This document shows positions 55,405-64,000 of a stretch of 64,000 bases of DNA, piece by piece. The position numbers and the translations under genes were made by a program. The DNA is from an uncultured Flavobacteriales bacterium. Its GTDB lineage: Bacteria; Bacteroidota; Bacteroidia; Flavobacteriales_G; Salibacteraceae. How positions within the stretch are numbered: position 1 is the stretch's first letter; each line of letters begins with the position of its first letter. The DNA lies in NCBI GenBank assembly GCA_943788145.1, contig CALSPD010000004.1, positions 62,001 to 126,000 on the forward strand, in the 5' to 3' direction. The notes under the pieces were generated by a model. The model had not been told where the DNA came from. It saw nothing but the letters and a program-made list of their open reading frames with translations, and did no database searches.

Positions 55405-56649
55405 ATGATTTTCGTTTTAAAGGCTTCCATGAAAGGAAGCCTTTTTTCTAGCCTGTTTTTTATATGTCTTTTCGGTTTCGGCCAAGAGGATTATAAATTG
55501 CCATTGGGCGAATTTTCTTGGCAACAAAAAAACTCCTTTGGTGGTGGGCCACGCGATGATGGTTCCACCTTTGTCATAGATGGAAAAGGATACTACGGGT
55601 GTGGTGCGGATTTTGGGTTTCAAATTAGAAATGATTGGTGGAGCTATAACCTTGAAAGAGATACTTGGAGTGAAGTTGCCAATCTACCAGATAGACCTAG
55701 ACAATATGCCTTGGGATTCAATTCTGCGAGCAATGGGTTTTTAGTTTCTGGTATTTTAGACGATGGTCAGTATTCAAGCCAGTGCTTTAAATATGCTCCA
55801 CTCACAAATGAATGGGTGCAATTATCAGATGCACCATTCGAGGAAAGGGCAAAATCAGCAGGATTTCGAATCGGATCGACTTATTACCTTGGAGGAGGTG
55901 TCTCTGATTCTTCCATTTATAATGATTTTTGGGCCTTTGACCTCGATACAGAAAAATGGCGGTTAATCGGTTCTTTACCCTTTTCAGGAAGGTATGATAT
56001 GATTGGATTCTCCTACCTTAATTTTGGGTATTTAGGCCTGGGAGCTAACTCGCATGAAACATTTCGTGAATTATGGCGCTTTGATCTGAGTCGCGAACAA
56101 TGGGAATTGATATCTCAGTTTCCCGGTATGGCTACTACTTATAGCTGTGCAATTGCGGAATCGGGAGGCGCTGTAGTTTTTGGTGGAATGAACGATTCAG
56201 GAGGGCTTGTTTCGGAAGTTTACCATTATTCGGCATACCATAACATTTGGACTAAACTTGACTCTATTCCTTCAGGAAAGTTACGTGGAATTGAAGGCTT
56301 CGTTTTGGATAATCACATGGTCATTATTGGTGGCTTGGCGAAGAACTTCACAAGACTTTCAACTGTTCAGGCTTTGCAATTTGCGGCTTCCCGGTTGAAT
56401 AGTAATTTGATTATTTGGCCGATACCAGCACGAAGCGAAGTAAGTTTTCAATGTATATCGAATGCCCTGAATCTCGTTGGATTGGTCGAGATTATTGATT
56501 CAAAGGGAACTCTTATTCTTTCTAAACAGGTCGTGAATTTGACGAAAGTAAACACTGTCAAATTGGACGATTTAGAAAATGGAATTTATTATCTGAGGAT
56601 AGTTTCTGAATCAGAAATCTTTGTAAGGAGTATTGTTGTGAGCAACTAA
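55405..56649 (+). CDS. Kelch-repeat secreted protein with T9SS type A sorting tail
   Basis: A 414-residue protein: signal peptide (ending GFGQ; start at Met1 or Met9), about five or six kelch blades (FQIRNDWWSYNLERDTWSEV, YNDFWAFDLDTEKWRLIGSL, RELWRFDLSREQWELISQFP, VYHYSAYHNIWTKL) forming a propeller, and a C-terminal sorting tail (IIWPIPARSEVSF, GIYYLRIVSESEIFVRSIVV). It is exported by the T9SS. It follows the ATP-grasp gene after 14 bp and ends at a terminator, so it may be the last gene of that transcript. Confidence 0.85.
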   Translation: MIFVLKASMKGSLFSSLFFICLFGFGQEDYKLPLGEFSWQQKNSFGGGPRDDGSTFVIDGKGYYGCGADFGFQIRNDWWSYNLERDTWSEVANLPDRPRQYALGFNSASNGFLVSGILDDGQYSSQCFKYAPLTNEWVQLSDAPFEERAKSAGFRIGSTYYLGGGVSDSSIYNDFWAFDLDTEKWRLIGSLPFSGRYDMIGFSYLNFGYLGLGANSHETFRELWRFDLSREQWELISQFPGMATTYSCAIAESGGAVVFGGMNDSGGLVSEVYHYSAYHNIWTKLDSIPSGKLRGIEGFVLDNHMVIIGGLAKNFTRLSTVQALQFAASRLNSNLIIWPIPARSEVSFQCISNALNLVGLVEIIDSKGTLILSKQVVNLTKVNTVKLDDLENGIYYLRIVSESEIFVRSIVVSN

Positions 56650-56678
56650 AAAAGCCTCAGCATTTCGCTGAGGCTTTT
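56650..56678. terminator. Bidirectional rho-independent terminator
   Basis: A perfect 12-pair stem joins 56650-56661 and 56667-56678 with a 5-nt loop, flanked by A- and T-runs. It lies between the convergent kelch gene and the unknown secreted-protein gene. Confidence 0.9.
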
Positions 56679-56696
56679 AAGACTTAGTAATATTCG

Positions 56697-57242
56697 TTAG
56701 AAACCCAGTTTCGGGGTTGGCATGTTTTCAAGTAAAACACCAACGCAGAACAAGCTTTCTGGATCTGGCTCATCGCTCTTTTTACCCTTGCCGCCTTCTT
56801 CAGGAGGTGGGCCAGGAGCCGTGATTCGAACGATTATCTTTTTTGTGACCTCGCAACTAAACTCAAAATACATTGGGAGCCCGCCATCTGCTTCTTCACC
56901 TTCTTCAGGAGCAGGAATATCTATAGCGGCACTTTCATTATCAAACAATACTTCCTTTGAACGACCGTCCATCACTTTAAATTTAATTGGCTCTTCGACA
57001 TCCTTGTCTTGACAAAGGCTAACTCGATAATCTTGACCTGCGTGAGCCACAAATACCAAGTCACTAGTATGACCCAAGACGAACATTCCACTTTTCGATT
57101 GCGTGTTATATCTCATGAATGGATCATCCGAACCATAGCATTTTTTCTTATGAAAGTTCGAACATTCTTGGGCAATAATGTTACCTGATATAAGGCAGCC
57201 AACAAATAATAATACGCTAATTAGTTTATTCATGCTTTTCAT
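56697..57242 (-). CDS. Secreted protein of unknown function
   Basis: A 181-residue protein with a signal peptide ending near NIIAQ (start at Met1 or Met4). The mature part begins ECSNFHKKKCYGSDDPFMRYNTQSKSG and is a compact beta-rich domain with five cysteines in all, an acidic loop (PEEGEEADGG) and a Pro/Gly linker before SLFCVGVLLENM. I know no family with this pattern. It lies 7 bp after the gene upstream (57250-58149), so the two probably act together. Confidence 0.65.
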   Translation of the reverse strand: MKSMNKLISVLLFVGCLISGNIIAQECSNFHKKKCYGSDDPFMRYNTQSKSGMFVLGHTSDLVFVAHAGQDYRVSLCQDKDVEEPIKFKVMDGRSKEVLFDNESAAIDIPAPEEGEEADGGLPMYFEFSCEVTKKIIVRITAPGPPPEEGGKGKKSDEPDPESLFCVGVLLENMPTPKLGF

Positions 57243-57249
57243 ATTCGCC

Positions 57250-58149
57250 TTATTGTGGATTTGAGAATGAATTTCGGTAAGCTGTTGTGGCCGCCTTTAG
57301 ATCATTGAATTCATCTTTTGTCATGATAATTTGATTTCCGCCTAAAACAGTTTTGGTCCCAGTAGTTGTCAATGATTCAGAAATGCTTTCTTCGTCTAGA
57401 TTCAAGAATACATCTGAAACCCCTTGCATTTCAGTCAATACTTCAAGAACGCGTTCTTCGTCACGAAAGAGATTCAAGTAGTCAAGCACGTTTTCCATGA
57501 CGATTTTTTGGTCGGCTAAGCGCTGAACTAATACATTCTTCGTGTCATATTCACCAATCATGTTTGTCAATAGGTAAATGCTTTCTACAAAGCCACCACT
57601 AGCGATTATAGCGAGAGTCGAACCTTTTTCAGCTTCTTCTAATTGAGCTATAATGTTTTGATAGCTACTGGTTGAAATTACTTCCAACGAATCGGCATTA
57701 TCCATGTTGCTCTTCACTCGATTTACCATGAATTCATCGAAGACATACGAAATACCTAAATCATCTCCTACTTTTCGAAGATTATCGAAGTTTGCAATGG
57801 ATTCTTGAAATTTCTCAAATGAAGCCGTATAAGCTATGTCTGCAGTGAGACGACCAAAGTTCAACGCTTGAGTCTTTGAAGAAGTGTAGTTTACAGATTC
57901 CGTGCTAATCAACCCATCCTTATATGGGAGTTTGCTCTCCTTTATAATTCCGAATAATTCATTTGGACTAGGAACCTGATAAGAGTTGCCTCCCATCGAG
58001 TCGAATCCCCACATTTCGGATTCTTGATTATCAGTTAATGTTGAATCTATTTGAGGTTCAACTTTATTATCTGAACCATCTCCACCGCATGATGTTAGCA
58101 TGCCGATTACAAGTCCAGTAGTTAGGAGTTTTATGTAGGGTGTTTTCAT
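57250..58149 (-). CDS. Lipoprotein of unknown function, paired with the next gene
   Basis: 299 residues from the ATG at 58149, with lipobox LTSC (Cys near residue 21) and an acidic, Ser/Asp-rich linker. The mature part is almost all helical (ELFGIIKESKLPYKDGLIST, LGRLTADIAYTASFEKF-like segment, IIAQLEEAEKGSTLAIIASGGFVESIYLL). No family is recognised. A frame to 58188 is rejected since a -7 element overlaps it. Confidence 0.7.
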   Translation of the reverse strand: MKTPYIKLLTTGLVIGMLTSCGGDGSDNKVEPQIDSTLTDNQESEMWGFDSMGGNSYQVPSPNELFGIIKESKLPYKDGLISTESVNYTSSKTQALNFGRLTADIAYTASFEKFQESIANFDNLRKVGDDLGISYVFDEFMVNRVKSNMDNADSLEVISTSSYQNIIAQLEEAEKGSTLAIIASGGFVESIYLLTNMIGEYDTKNVLVQRLADQKIVMENVLDYLNLFRDEERVLEVLTEMQGVSDVFLNLDEESISESLTTTGTKTVLGGNQIIMTKDEFNDLKAATTAYRNSFSNPQ

Positions 58150-58185
58150 TTGTTGAGCGATAATAGCACTTATGTCTGAAAGCGA

Positions 58186-58193
58186 CAAAAATA
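58186..58193 (-). promoter_or_regulatory. -7 promoter element of the secreted-protein pair
   Basis: The minus strand reads TATTTTTG, matching TAnnTTTG, 36 bp before the ATG at 58149. No clear -33 element is present. Confidence 0.4.
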
Positions 58194-58277
58194 GAAATAA
58201 ATCAATAGGAAGATATTTCTAGAAAGCTAGTGTTTATGCGTGATTTGGTGTCAGTTAAAAAATCGTCTATGGCTATC

Positions 58278-59873
58278 TTATTTTGTGGAATCCATAGTTT
58301 TAAACTCTGAGGTGAAGTGGAAGGTCAGGTCAGGGTAGTTTTCTTGAGCCATCTGAAGCATCCAAGCCGATGGGGCTAGAAAGACGGGATTATCGTCTTT
58401 ATCAAGGGCAACTTCGGATGCTTTGATTCGCATAAAGTCGTCAAGCATTTCTTGATTCTTTGTTGTAATCCAACAGGCCTTATGGAAGTTTTTATGTACC
58501 AAATTACAACTTGCACCATATTCATTGAGCAACCTGTATCGAATAACTTCAAATTGAAGCTCTCCGACAGTGCCAATGATTTTTTTATTCCCTGGTTGTT
58601 GCACAAAAAACTGAGCAACGCCCTCATCAGTTAATTGACGCACTCCCTTTTCTAATTGCTTAGACTTCATTGGGTCCGTATTTATAACCTCCCTGAAAAT
58701 TTCAGGTGAGAAACTCGGGATTCCTTGAAATTCAAATGTTTCACCATCCGTGAGCGTGTCGCCAATTTTGAAACTACCTGTATCGTAAAGGCCAATTACG
58801 TCACCAGGAAAAGCTTCATCAATTAGATTTTTTTCTCTGGCAAGGAAGGAGTAAGGATTGTTGAAACGGATATCCTTATTCAATCGCGAATGATGTACAA
58901 ATTTGTTTCGTTCAAATTTTCCTGAACATATGCGTAAGAAGGCGATTCTATCTCTATGATTTGGGTCAAGATTGGCGTGAATTTTAAATATAAAACCACT
59001 AAATTTTTTGTCATAAGGATCAATTGGTCCTTTTGTGCTTACTCTTGGTAGTGGCGTTGGTGCGATTTCAACAAATGTGTCAAGAAGCTCCTTAACACCA
59101 AAATTGTTAACAGCACTTCCAAAGAATACAGGAGCTAGTTGACCTTTAAGGTATGCGGCCTTATCAAATGACTCATAAACACCTTCGACTAGCTCAACAT
59201 CCTCTCGCAGCTGATCTGCGTCCTTCCCGATCAGCGTATCTAATTGGGGTTGATTCAGGTCACTGATGCTTATTATTTCCTTGCTGACTTTTGTTTTGTT
59301 GGCCTCAAAGAGGTTTAAGGTATGGTTGTGTAAATTGTAAACTCCTTTAAAGGATTTACCTCTATTTATTGGCCAACTCAACGGTTTTACACGAATTCCA
59401 AGGCTTTCTTCTACTTCGTCCAATAAATCAAATGGATCGCGCCCTTCCAAGTCAAGCTTATTAACAAACACAATGATTGGTGTGTCCCTCATTCTACACA
59501 CTTCTACTAAACGCTTGGTCTGTTCCTCAACTCCATTTACACTATCGATAACAAGTATTACGCTGTCTACAGCAGTTAATGTGCGATATGTGTCTTCAGC
59601 AAAATCCTTGTGACCAGGGGTATCTAGCAAATTGATAAGGTGGTCGTGATACTCAAAGGACATAACTGATGTCGCAACAGAAATACCTCTTTGCCGCTCA
59701 ATTTCCATGAAGTCGGAGGCAGCTGTTTTTTTAATTTTATTTGACTTAACTGCTCCAGCAGTTTGAATCGCACCTCCGAATAAAAGGAGTTTTTCAGTTA
59801 GAGTCGTTTTTCCGGCATCCGGGTGAGATATGATTCCAAAAGTTTTCCGCTTGTCAATTTCCTCACTATACAT
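58278..59873 (-). CDS. prfC: Peptide chain release factor 3
   Basis: A 531-residue translational GTPase. [17 protein letters not shown] is the P loop, QRGISVATS switch [11 protein letters not shown] the G3 motif and [13 protein letters not shown] the G4 motif (NKLD), with domains II and III after about 280. RF3 recycles RF1/RF2 from the ribosome after peptide release. Length is normal. It is followed upstream by the DinB-like gene. Confidence 0.97.
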   Translation of the reverse strand: MYSEEIDKRKTFGIISHPDAGKTTLTEKLLLFGGAIQTAGAVKSNKIKKTAASDFMEIERQRGISVATSVMSFEYHDHLINLLDTPGHKDFAEDTYRTLTAVDSVILVIDSVNGVEEQTKRLVEVCRMRDTPIIVFVNKLDLEGRDPFDLLDEVEESLGIRVKPLSWPINRGKSFKGVYNLHNHTLNLFEANKTKVSKEIISISDLNQPQLDTLIGKDADQLREDVELVEGVYESFDKAAYLKGQLAPVFFGSAVNNFGVKELLDTFVEIAPTPLPRVSTKGPIDPYDKKFSGFIFKIHANLDPNHRDRIAFLRICSGKFERNKFVHHSRLNKDIRFNNPYSFLAREKNLIDEAFPGDVIGLYDTGSFKIGDTLTDGETFEFQGIPSFSPEIFREVINTDPMKSKQLEKGVRQLTDEGVAQFFVQQPGNKKIIGTVGELQFEVIRYRLLNEYGASCNLVHKNFHKACWITTKNQEMLDDFMRIKASEVALDKDDNPVFLAPSAWMLQMAQENYPDLTFHFTSEFKTMDSTK

Positions 59874-59898
59874 TATGATGCCTAGATTTATTCAGTTT

Positions 59899-60354
59899 TT
59901 AAATGCCGAATTGAGCCAAGTGGTGGCTCATGTGTTTTTTCTGGAATAAAATCCATCCTTCTGTATCTAATGCTCCAAAAACGGGATGGTTTTCCATTAC
60001 CATTGGGTTTTCCTCATGATATTGAAAAAATGCTTGTATTTCGCTTTCGAGTTGATCTATAGATGCAGAAAGTGACTCTTTTCTAAGATCTTGCAAACCA
60101 TTCCCAAATACTGGATTTGGAATATTCCGCTCGTATTCGTCTTCGCTGAAAAGAAAGTTGCGCCTTTTCTCTAATAATTCAGGCTGAAAAATTTTGGTAA
60201 CTCTTGCGCGACCATTGGAAATGCGCCATGTGCCAATGACATGTTCCACCATATGCTGCGGAGACATGAGACCCCAAAGCGGTTTAGCTTCAGGGCTCAA
60301 TTGTCTTAACTTTTCTGGAATGGAAAGAAAGTATTCTTTTCGGCCTAATTGCAT
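59899..60354 (-). CDS. DUF1569/DinB-like protein
   Basis: A 151-residue protein. LWGLMSPQHMVEHVIGTWRIS and the C-terminal FQKKHMSHHLAQFGI hold His residues at positions expected for the metal site of DinB-fold proteins. DUF1569 members are common in Bacteroidota and mostly uncharacterised. It abuts ndk (60359) and lies 25 bp before prfC in the same direction. Confidence 0.75.
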   Translation of the reverse strand: MQLGRKEYFLSIPEKLRQLSPEAKPLWGLMSPQHMVEHVIGTWRISNGRARVTKIFQPELLEKRRNFLFSEDEYERNIPNPVFGNGLQDLRKESLSASIDQLESEIQAFFQYHEENPMVMENHPVFGALDTEGWILFQKKHMSHHLAQFGI

Positions 60355-60358
60355 TTAG

Positions 60359-60778
60359 CTAGAATCGTTCGTTCTCTGCAAAAAAGAAATTTGCTTCAAT
60401 AGCAGCATTTTCATCGCTATCACTGCCATGAACTGCATTTTTCGCTTTTGACTCAGCAAATTCTTTTCGTATCGTTCCTTCTGCAGCATCAGCTGGATCA
60501 GTTGCTCCAATTAATACTCTGAAGTCAGCAACCGCGTTCTCTTTTTCCAATAATGCGGCAATGATTGGTCCTGAAGACATATAATCAACAAGCTCTCCAT
60601 AAAAAGGTCGCTCCTTGTGTACTTCATAAAAAATTCCAGCTCGCTCCTTGCTCAATTGCGTCTTTTTTAAAGCTACAATTCTAAACCCTCCACTTTGCAT
60701 TTTGGCTAGAATTGCTCCAGTATGTCCGTTTTCAACGGCCTCTGGTTTTATCATTGTAAACGTTCGATTTCCTGACAT
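60359..60778 (-). CDS. ndk: Nucleoside-diphosphate kinase
   Basis: 139 residues from the ATG at 60778. [20 protein letters not shown] is the N-terminus and [12 protein letters not shown] contains the phosphorylated His of the active site. It moves gamma phosphate between nucleotides to balance NTP pools. The usual length for the family is 139-140 residues, supporting this start over Met at 60787. Confidence 0.97.
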   Translation of the reverse strand: MSGNRTFTMIKPEAVENGHTGAILAKMQSGGFRIVALKKTQLSKERAGIFYEVHKERPFYGELVDYMSSGPIIAALLEKENAVADFRVLIGATDPADAAEGTIRKEFAESKAKNAVHGSDSDENAAIEANFFFAENERF

Positions 60779-60846
60779 AATTCTCATTTTCTTTTCAGAG
60801 CGCGAAAGTATAAATACCGTGGTCGTTTGGGTGGAGTCTGCAATAC

Positions 60847-60854
60847 TAATTTTG
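60847..60854 (+). promoter_or_regulatory. Possible -7 promoter element of the secreted protein at 60861
   Basis: TAATTTTG matches TAnnTTTG and ends 6 bp before the ATG, so the mRNA would be leaderless or nearly so. A TTTG lies 17 bp upstream. It supports the start at 60861. Confidence 0.4.
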
Positions 60855-60860
60855 CACCCA

Positions 60861-61778
60861 ATGAGAATTGTAATTTTTATTCTAGTATCTCTCTTTATTC
60901 AGCGTGTTTCTGTTGCTCAGGAGTTTCAGAAAAAGCTATGGAAGGCTAAGAAAGGAACCATTGAATACTTTGAAAGATGCGAATCGTCAGAAAATGACCG
61001 ACTTGTTGTGTGTTTAGTTAATGATCCAGAAGGGAAATTTGATCTGTTAAATGACATTGCCGTTGTCCAGCGTGCCTGTTTATTGGTGCCAGCCATTGTC
61101 GATGAAAAAAGTTTACTTATCCTATCGGAACTTCTCCAACTTCCACAGTATCAAGAGACATATGGAAAGAAGATGAGCCTCTTCATTGAAGGCAGTAGCT
61201 GGATCTATTTAAAAGAAATTGAACAATTGAACCTTTCAGGAATTATTTTAAATCCAAACACAAAGTTGAAGGCAAATCGGACTGATAATTTTCGCAATGA
61301 AATGGCCTTTGTATTGGATCATAGAGATAGTAACGCTTTCACGGTTAAATCAAAATTGGATTCATTAGGTGCTTGGGTTTTAAGGCCCTCTGTGGAATTT
61401 AACGCATCGAGCAACCCAGATGAAAAGAAGCAATGGATTGTTCAAGAATTTGAAAAGGTCGACTCATTAACTCGAATTTTTAATGATTCAACACAATTTG
61501 AAAATCTTAGAAGCCAAGCCGGACTTGTGAATGAAGTGCCTGAAGTGATACGACAAGGTAAAAGGATTAATTTATCTATTCTAATTGTGGAACAAGGCGA
61601 CTTGGAAATAAGAATCACCGATTTGGCTGGTAAAGACGTGTACCTAAATAAGAATTTCAGGGCGAAAGGAATGGTTCGGTTAGAGATTGGAACTAATAGC
61701 TTTGATTGGGGCGTTTACCGTTTGAATATTACAAGCAAAAGCATCAAGGAACAACATAAATTTATGATTCGAGGATAA
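60861..61778 (+). CDS. Secreted protein with possible T9SS type A tail
   Basis: 305 residues from the ATG at 60861: signal peptide ending near SVAQ, a middle domain with no known match ([37 protein letters not shown]), and a C-terminal segment ([39 protein letters not shown]) resembling type A sorting domains. A frame from 60648 would run through ndk and is rejected. Its stop overlaps the start of the rlmI-like gene by 1 bp. Function is unknown. Confidence 0.7.
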   Translation: MRIVIFILVSLFIQRVSVAQEFQKKLWKAKKGTIEYFERCESSENDRLVVCLVNDPEGKFDLLNDIAVVQRACLLVPAIVDEKSLLILSELLQLPQYQETYGKKMSLFIEGSSWIYLKEIEQLNLSGIILNPNTKLKANRTDNFRNEMAFVLDHRDSNAFTVKSKLDSLGAWVLRPSVEFNASSNPDEKKQWIVQEFEKVDSLTRIFNDSTQFENLRSQAGLVNEVPEVIRQGKRINLSILIVEQGDLEIRITDLAGKDVYLNKNFRAKGMVRLEIGTNSFDWGVYRLNITSKSIKEQHKFMIRG

Positions 61779-62926
61779 TGAGTTACCCAAAAATATATAT
61801 CAAAAAAGGCCGCGAAAAATCACTGAATCGATTTCATCCTTGGGTGTTTTCAGGCTCGATTCATAAACTAGAACGTGAAATTGATGAAGGGGAAGTCGTT
61901 CAACTTCAGGATATTACTGCAAAACAGCTTGGCGTTGGTCATTACTGTGGCGGTTCGATTAGTGTCAAAATGTTAGCTTTTGAATTGATAGATATCAATG
62001 AAGTATGGTATTTGAATAAGCTCCAACAAGCGAAAAAGCTGAGAACGGATTTATTCCTGCCTTCAGAGTCGACAAACGCCTATAGGTTGGTGCATGGTGA
62101 AGGAGATGGATTGCCAGGATTGATAGTAGACATTTACAATGGCGTAGCTGTTATTCAAACTCACAGCAAAGGCATGGAATTAGCGATTCCAATTGTAGTG
62201 CAGTGTTTAAAGAAAATTGGATATTCAAATATTATTAAGAAACCTATTGGAGCGGAATTGAGTGCTGTTTTAATGGGTGAGGTCGCGGAACGCATTGAAA
62301 TATCAGAAAACGATTTTAAACTAAACGTGGATGTCGTATTTGGCCAAAAGACGGGCTTTTTTCTTGATCAAAGAGATAATCGATTATTGCTTTCTGCCCT
62401 GAGTCAAGGCAAAGCTGTTTTGAATGTATTTAGCTACACAGGAGGCTTTAGCGTTGCAGCTTTAAAAGGAGGGGCTACTCAAGTTATCAGCGTTGATAGT
62501 GCAACCAAAGCGCTTGAAATAGCCGAAGAGAATGCCATGCTTAATGATTGCGCGGACAAGCATTCAATTCTAAAAATTGATGCAGTCAAGTATTTAGAGA
62601 ACATGGAAGAGCAATTTGATATAATAGTGTTGGATCCACCTGCATTTGCAAAGCATAAAAGTGCAAGGCATAATGCCATTCAAGCGTACAGAAGGATCAA
62701 CGAATCGGCCATTCGAAATCTAAAACCTGGTGGCCTTTTAATGACATTTAGTTGTTCGCAAGTTATTGATAAGCAACTGTTTGCCGATATAGTGGCCAGC
62801 GCAGCAATCAATGTTAAACGAAATGTGCGGGTATTATCTGTCTTGCGTCAGCCCATGGATCATCCAGTCAGTATCTTTCATCCGGAAGGGGAATACTTAA
62901 AGGGATTGATTTTAAAGATAGATTGA
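61778..62926 (+). CDS. rlmI: Class I rRNA (cytosine-C5) methyltransferase, RlmI-like
   Basis: A 382-residue protein with a PUA domain (about 1-75, LNRFHPWVFSGSI), a central region and a Rossmann methyltransferase domain: FGQKTGFFLDQRDNR, VLNVFSYTGGFSVAA (motif I), IVLDPPAFAKHK (motif IV) and MTFSCSQ (motif VI with the catalytic Cys). Family knowledge: RlmI makes m5C1962 in 23S rRNA. Length fits (396 in E. coli). It overlaps the next gene's annotated start by 4 bp. Confidence 0.9.
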   Translation: MSYPKIYIKKGREKSLNRFHPWVFSGSIHKLEREIDEGEVVQLQDITAKQLGVGHYCGGSISVKMLAFELIDINEVWYLNKLQQAKKLRTDLFLPSESTNAYRLVHGEGDGLPGLIVDIYNGVAVIQTHSKGMELAIPIVVQCLKKIGYSNIIKKPIGAELSAVLMGEVAERIEISENDFKLNVDVVFGQKTGFFLDQRDNRLLLSALSQGKAVLNVFSYTGGFSVAALKGGATQVISVDSATKALEIAEENAMLNDCADKHSILKIDAVKYLENMEEQFDIIVLDPPAFAKHKSARHNAIQAYRRINESAIRNLKPGGLLMTFSCSQVIDKQLFADIVASAAINVKRNVRVLSVLRQPMDHPVSIFHPEGEYLKGLILKID

Positions 62927-63471
62927 GGTTGGTGGAGGTGATTCAATTTGAGACCATTCTTAGAAAAACCGATGGCGAACTATGGCAGTATTTTTTTCTC
63001 GTACCAGATTCCGTTAGCACACTTTTAATTGAGAACCAAAATCGGAGGGTCATTTGTCGAATCGATGATGTAGTTTATCACTGTGCCTTACTTCCAAACG
63101 GGCGTAATGAATACTTGGTTCTTTTGAACAAGGAAAGAAGGAAGAAGTTAGGTCTAAATCAAGGCGAGCGGTTTATTGCTGAATTAAGAAAGGATACTTC
63201 AGAGCTGGGTATGCCCATGAGCGATGAATTAACCGCAGTTTTTGAACAAGATGGAGAGGCATATTCAATATTCTGTGATCTAACGCCCGGTAAGAAAAGA
63301 TCGTTAATCTATTGGGCTGATAATGTCAAAAGCTCGGATATAAAAATCAGAAGGGCAATAGTGCTCATTGCGCATCTGAAAGAAACACAGGGTAAAATTG
63401 ATTTTAAGGTTTTGGGTGAGCGAATAAAACAGGCAAATCGTAATAAAATTAAGCCACAAGGCTTAAAATAA
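62923..63471 (+). CDS. YdeI/OmpD-associated family protein (DUF1905 + YdeI)
   Basis: Up to 182 residues. The first 90 are a DUF1905 domain (VIQFETILRKTDGELWQYFFLVPD, CALLPNGRNEYLVLLNKERRKKLGL) and the rest a YdeI/Omdp segment (FCDLTPGKKRSLIYWADNVKSSDIKIRRA). Members are called bacteriocin-protection proteins by one study, but the role is uncertain. The start is unclear: TTG 62923, TTG 62929, GTG 62932 or GTG 62938 are in frame. Homologues begin near VIQFE, favouring 62938. It overlaps or adjoins rlmI. Confidence 0.8.
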   Translation: MRLVEVIQFETILRKTDGELWQYFFLVPDSVSTLLIENQNRRVICRIDDVVYHCALLPNGRNEYLVLLNKERRKKLGLNQGERFIAELRKDTSELGMPMSDELTAVFEQDGEAYSIFCDLTPGKKRSLIYWADNVKSSDIKIRRAIVLIAHLKETQGKIDFKVLGERIKQANRNKIKPQGLK

Positions 63472-63560
63472 TATAGGTCTCATCTAGTTAGTTTGGATAT
63501 TCTTTGGATCAAGGCAACTTGTTTTCACTTTATCTCGTTTAATGGCCATAATAAATTCTT

Positions 63561-63920
63561 ATGGCACAAAGTTCAAATTCAAAGCGCTTAATCGATAAAG
63601 GTAGGCGTGCTCTGAAATTGAATTTTTCAGTTCACCGCATTTTCGAATCAGAAAAAATAGAGCGATACCTTTTTGATGGTATGTTGTTGCGCCTATTTGC
63701 CATTGGGTCGTGCTCGATTGCCGTTGGCGCATTTATCGAAAATGAATATCGTATCGTTGGGCTTATTCCGAAGGGAATGATTCATCATCTCGAAAAAATT
63801 CTAGAAGAACAAGATGATTATTGCATTCAGATTGATTGCACAAACTGCAGCCAACTTGAAAATGCGATGTGGATTTCAATTGTATCGCTTGGATCTTTGC
63901 TTGACCTCGATGCGGCTTAA
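63561..63920 (+). CDS. Hypothetical protein, 119 residues
   Basis: A soluble protein beginning MAQSSNSKRLIDKGRRALKL, with a compact core (YLFDGMLLRLFAIGSCSIAVGAF, VGLIPKGMIHHLEKIL) and CTNCSQLENAM. No signal peptide, membrane helix or known family. It is convergent with the partial gene at the window's end, overlapping its stop by 3 bp. Coding potential rests on the complete frame and gene spacing. Confidence 0.55.
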   Translation: MAQSSNSKRLIDKGRRALKLNFSVHRIFESEKIERYLFDGMLLRLFAIGSCSIAVGAFIENEYRIVGLIPKGMIHHLEKILEEQDDYCIQIDCTNCSQLENAMWISIVSLGSLLDLDAA

Positions 63921-64000
63921 GGCCAGTTTAAATCAGAGAATTTCTTTTTATCACGCAAGAAATAATCAAGAACAATGGAGTTCGGATAAATGGCGGTTTT
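63917..64000 (-). CDS. Partial gene, C-terminal end only
   Basis: The minus strand from the window edge encodes about 27 residues in an open frame ending VLDYFLRDKKKFSDLNWP and stops at 63917-63919. The stop overlaps the convergent neighbour's stop, as for several real gene pairs here. Too short to identify. Confidence 0.5.
   Translation of the reverse strand, partial: KTAIYPNSIVLDYFLRDKKKFSDLNWP

Noticed and set aside
60648-60860. Upstream extension of the secreted-protein frame
   Set aside because: It runs antisense through ndk; the signal peptide and a -7 element support 60861.

Overview
The window looks like a chromosomal segment from a marine member of the Bacteroidota, most likely order Flavobacteriales near the Cryomorphaceae/Crocinitomicaceae. 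Seen directly: a Na+-NQR operon, type IX secretion (T9SS) components with type A and type B sorting tails, an S46 dipeptidyl-peptidase, a GWxTD protein, SiaB/SiaC, a short (288 aa) primary sigma factor, and promoters of the Bacteroidota form TTTG-N19-TAnnTTTG. Genes are dense and AT-rich. The only RNA gene found is one tRNA-Lys. No rRNA operon, CRISPR array, prophage or plasmid backbone was seen.

Layout. 1-4.8 kb: end of nqrB, then nqrC-D-E-F and apbE, with a convergent four-cysteine membrane protein that I propose is the Bacteroidota counterpart of NqrM. 4.8-8.9 kb: envelope genes (head-GIN lipoprotein, PagL-like lipid A deacylase), mazG, a ZIP transporter and a methyltransferase. 8.9-12.3 kb: DPP7-type peptidase and the SiaB/SiaC signalling pair. 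12.3-18.3 kb: polyprenyl glycosylphosphotransferase with a lipoprotein, Gfo/Idh oxidoreductase, pcm, two envelope proteins, smpB. 18.4-25.9 kb: a T9SS trio (PorE-like OmpA protein, PorP/SprF, and a divergent 1468-residue PKD adhesin with a type B tail). 26-33 kb: tRNA-Lys, an IS4-type element, GWxTD protein, SLC13 permease, zinc-ribbon protein, and a dgkA gene split by an IS1595-type element. 33-43.5 kb: Omp28-like T9SS cargo, frameshifted hybrid histidine kinase, both methylmalonyl-CoA mutase subunits, a DivIC/FtsB-like protein, frameshifted N-extended GAPDH, rpoD and htrA. 43.6-48.8 kb: dapF-GNAT-mltG, a small basic lipoprotein, a GT2 fusion protein and recR. 48.9-56.7 kb: a co-directional cluster of class III aminotransferase (three frameshifts), carbon-nitrogen hydrolase, large Orn/Lys/Arg-decarboxylase-like PLP enzyme, ATP-grasp enzyme and a kelch/T9SS protein. 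56.7-64 kb: two unknown secreted proteins, prfC, a DinB-like protein, ndk, a secreted protein, rlmI-like, a YdeI-like gene and two unknowns.

The best candidate for an undescribed system is the cluster at 48.9-55.4 kb. Its four enzymes could together make or break an amide of a diamine or basic amino acid: decarboxylation, ATP-dependent ligation, transamination and amide hydrolysis. This is an inference from the families only. The aminotransferase reads as broken, but all three breaks are single extra bases in homopolymers and the protein is otherwise intact. Together with single-base indels in the GAPDH and histidine-kinase genes, this raises the possibility of sequencing error, which should be settled before calling pseudogenes.

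The two insertion sequences differ in effect. The IS1595-type copy has a 9-bp target duplication and its removal restores a 130-residue DgkA exactly. The IS4-type copy lies between genes, upstream of the tRNA-Lys promoter.
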